This document shows, in pieces, positions 6,116 to 7,667 of a stretch of DNA of 7,667 nucleotides (the stretch's first letter is position 1; the number at the start of each line of letters is the position of its first letter). The notes below the pieces were generated by a model that was given only the letters and a program-made list of their open reading frames with translations, was not told where the DNA came from and did no database searches. Source of the DNA: Pseudomonadota bacterium (GTDB lineage: Bacteria > Pseudomonadota > Alphaproteobacteria > Rhizobiales > Beijerinckiaceae); NCBI GenBank assembly GCA_023423995.1, contig JAFAEL010000099.1, forward strand, positions 1 to 7,667, given 5' to 3'. A program made the position numbers and the translations under genes.

Positions 6116-6316
6116 ATGCGCAAGACGATCGTGCTTCTCACCCTGGCGGCGGCGGCCTTCCTGCCCGTTGAGCCGGCTCGAGCCCAGTTCGGCATGTCTA
6201 CCTCGCCCTTCATCGGGGCGCCGCCCCAGGGAGCGGCCCCGGCGCCCGCGGTGGAACCCACGCAGAAGCACGTCCGGAAAAAGAAGGCCCGCGCCAAGAA
6301 GCGGCCGCGTCGCTGA
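6116..6316 (+). CDS. Small secreted Pro/Ala-rich protein with a basic Lys/Arg tail
   Basis: A 66-aa protein that I do not recognise. MRKTIVLLTLAAAAFLPVEP plus ARA forms a typical Sec signal peptide with AxA cleavage after A23. The predicted mature chain of 43 residues begins QFGMSTSPFIG, passes through a Pro/Ala/Gly-rich stretch (35-48) and ends in a strongly basic tail, KHVRKKKARAKKRPRR (51-66). The ATG at 6116 follows a good purine-rich site (AGAGGGG, 6103-6109); an upstream in-frame TTG at 6095 would only extend the signal peptide. The basic tail could bind an anionic envelope polymer or membrane, which is inference. It sits between the L,D-transpeptidase and an MFS transporter gene on the same strand. 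Third-position GC bias and a clean signal peptide support real coding. Confidence 0.7.
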   Translation: MRKTIVLLTLAAAAFLPVEPARAQFGMSTSPFIGAPPQGAAPAPAVEPTQKHVRKKKARAKKRPRR

Positions 6317-6332
6317 CGGCCGATGCGGCCGT
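6316..6332 (+). terminator. Possible hairpin terminator after the small secreted protein
   Basis: ACGGCC (6316-6321) and GGCCGT (6327-6332) form a perfect GC-rich 6-base-pair stem with the 5-base loop GATGC, beginning at the last base of the stop codon. No T-run follows, so termination strength is doubtful. It would separate the transpeptidase and small-protein genes from the transporter gene. Confidence 0.35.
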
Positions 6333-6387
6333 TGCCCAGGCGACATCCGGCGCGCTAAGCCCCCGGGCAGCGGAAGGCGAGGGCAGG

Positions 6388-7667
6388 GTGGCAGCAGACA
6401 GGGTCGATCCGGAAGAAGGGCTGCCGCTCCCGCAAAGGTACTGGTCGATCATCGCGATCGGCCTCGCGATCACGATGGCGGTGCTCGACGGAGCGATCGC
6501 GAACGTAGCCCTGCCCACCATAGCGCGCGAGTTCCAGGTCGATTCGGCGGACGCGATCTGGATCGTGAACGCGTTTCAGCTTGCCGTCGTCGTCTCTCTC
6601 CTGCCATTCGCAGCGCTCGGCGAGATCCTGGGCTATGCCCGCATCTACCTGATCGGCCTCGCGCTTTTCACCCTGGCGTCGCTCGCCTGCGCACTCTCGT
6701 CCACGCTGCTCGAGTTGACGGTCGCCCGCGTCCTGCAGGGTTTCGGGGCGGCCGGCATCATGGCGATCAACGCCGCGCTGGTGCGCTTCACCTATCCCAG
6801 CCGGCTCCTCGGGCGCGGGATCGGCCTCAACGCCTTCATCGTGTCGTTCGCCTCCGCCGTGGGCCCGACGGTAGGCGCGGCGATTCTCGCGACGGCGTCC
6901 TGGCAATGGCTCTTCGCCATCAACGTGCCGATCGGGATCCTCACCTTCATCATCGCCGCCAAGGCTCTTCCCCGGACGGTCACGACGGCGCGGCGTTTCG
7001 ACTTCGTCAGCGCGATCCTCAACGCGCTGGCCTTCGGTCTCATCATCGCGGGCATCGACGTCACCACGCGCTCGTCGAACATGCTTCTCGGCATCGCCAT
7101 CCTGGCAGGCGGCGTCGCGGCGGCCGCTGCGCTCGCGGCGCGCGAACTGAACCGCACCCATCCGCTGCTTCCGCTCGACCTCCTGCGAATTCCCATCTTC
7201 GGGCTCTCGGTCGCGACCTCCATCTGCTCCTTCTGCGCCCAGATGCTCGCTCTCGTGTCGCTGCCCTTTCATTTCGAAGGCGTCATGGGGCGAAGCGCGG
7301 TCGAGACCGGCCTTCTCCTGACGCCCTGGCCGATCGCGCTCGCGATCGTCGGGCCGCTCGCCGGCCGCCTGTCGGACCGCTACTCGGCATCGATCCTCGG
7401 CGGGGCAGGGCTTCTGATCTTCGCGATCGGATTGGCTCTCCTGGCGATCATGCCGACGACGGCGACGACAGCGGACATAGCTTGGCGGATGGTCATCTGC
7501 GGCATCGGGTTCGGCCTGTTCCAGGCGCCGAACAACCGCACGATGATCGCGGCGGCGCCCCGTCCGCGGAGCGGCGCAGCCGGTGGCATGCTGGCAACCG
7601 CTCGGCTCACGGGCCAGACGCTCGGGGCGACGCTGGTGGCCATCTTCCTCGCGCTCACCCCGATCCA
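6388..7667 (+). CDS. MFS multidrug-efflux-type transporter, DHA2/EmrB-QacA-like (3' end outside window)
   Basis: The first 426 residues of an inner-membrane proton-driven exporter, cut by the window edge with the frame still open. A short cytosolic N-terminus (about 1-17) leads into helix 1. The drug:H+ antiporter motifs are seen: motif D1 as LDGAIANVALPTI (33-45), motif A region GEILGYARIY (78-87), motif B RVLQGFGAAG (114-123) and motif C SFASAVGPTVGAAI (153-166). A second-half copy of motif A reads GPLAGRLSDRYSA (322-334). At least eleven hydrophobic segments are present, consistent with the 12- or 14-helix DHA families. No ATG lies before helix 1; the first in-frame ATG (6475) would cut into it, so I chose the GTG at 6388, preceded by GGAAGG and GAGGG. 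The drug or metabolite exported is unknown. It starts 71 bases after the small-protein gene. Confidence 0.9.
   Translation, partial: MAADRVDPEEGLPLPQRYWSIIAIGLAITMAVLDGAIANVALPTIAREFQVDSADAIWIVNAFQLAVVVSLLPFAALGEILGYARIYLIGLALFTLASLACALSSTLLELTVARVLQGFGAAGIMAINAALVRFTYPSRLLGRGIGLNAFIVSFASAVGPTVGAAILATASWQWLFAINVPIGILTFIIAAKALPRTVTTARRFDFVSAILNALAFGLIIAGIDVTTRSSNMLLGIAILAGGVAAAAALAARELNRTHPLLPLDLLRIPIFGLSVATSICSFCAQMLALVSLPFHFEGVMGRSAVETGLLLTPWPIALAIVGPLAGRLSDRYSASILGGAGLLIFAIGLALLAIMPTTATTADIAWRMVICGIGFGLFQAPNNRTMIAAAPRPRSGAAGGMLATARLTGQTLGATLVAIFLALTPI

Noticed and set aside
6355..7272. Minus-strand open frame of 305 codons rich in Asp, Glu and Arg.
   Set aside because: It is the complement of the MFS transporter's hydrophobic codons, which read as charged residues on the opposite strand. 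The transporter frame has all MFS motifs.

Overview
This is a GC-rich window with strongly GC-biased third codon positions. The gene types fit an alphaproteobacterium, probably Hyphomicrobiales: a DHBP synthase fused to a cysteine-less GTP cyclohydrolase II-like domain, an aroC-like tail just upstream of it, a YkuD lipoprotein, and an HDAC-like amidohydrolase. A Methylobacteriaceae-like host is my guess from gene style. No species can be named from the sequence alone. I see no rRNA, tRNA, CRISPR array, insertion sequence or phage gene.

Layout. Positions 1-322 hold no intact gene. They contain the last part of a chorismate synthase (aroC) reading frame, broken by an in-frame stop and a diverged segment, followed by about 180 bases with no recognisable gene. 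Three plus-strand genes follow: ribB (323-1396), a Tat-exported kelch-repeat protein (1411-2544, only 14 bases after ribB) and a two-dinucleotide-motif FAD-dependent aromatic-type monooxygenase (2619-4334). A minus-strand HDAC/acetylpolyamine amidohydrolase family gene (4312-5241) converges on the monooxygenase and overlaps its 3' end by 23 bases. A 206-base divergent intergenic region separates it from a plus-strand lipoprotein L,D-transpeptidase (5448-6038), a small secreted Pro/Ala/Lys-rich protein (6116-6316), and the start of an MFS drug-efflux-type transporter (6388 to beyond the window edge).

How they may work together. ribB supplies a riboflavin precursor and the monooxygenase needs FAD, so a flavin link is conceivable, but nothing in the sequence proves it. 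The 14-base ribB-kelch gap with a good Shine-Dalgarno suggests co-transcription. The transpeptidase and the small basic protein both go to the cell envelope. The rest looks like ordinary chromosomal gene order. I see no convincing new defence, mobile or RNA-based system. The points most worth checking are the broken aroC tail, the degenerate RibB C-terminal domain, the hairpin covering the ribB ribosome binding site, and the convergent gene overlap.
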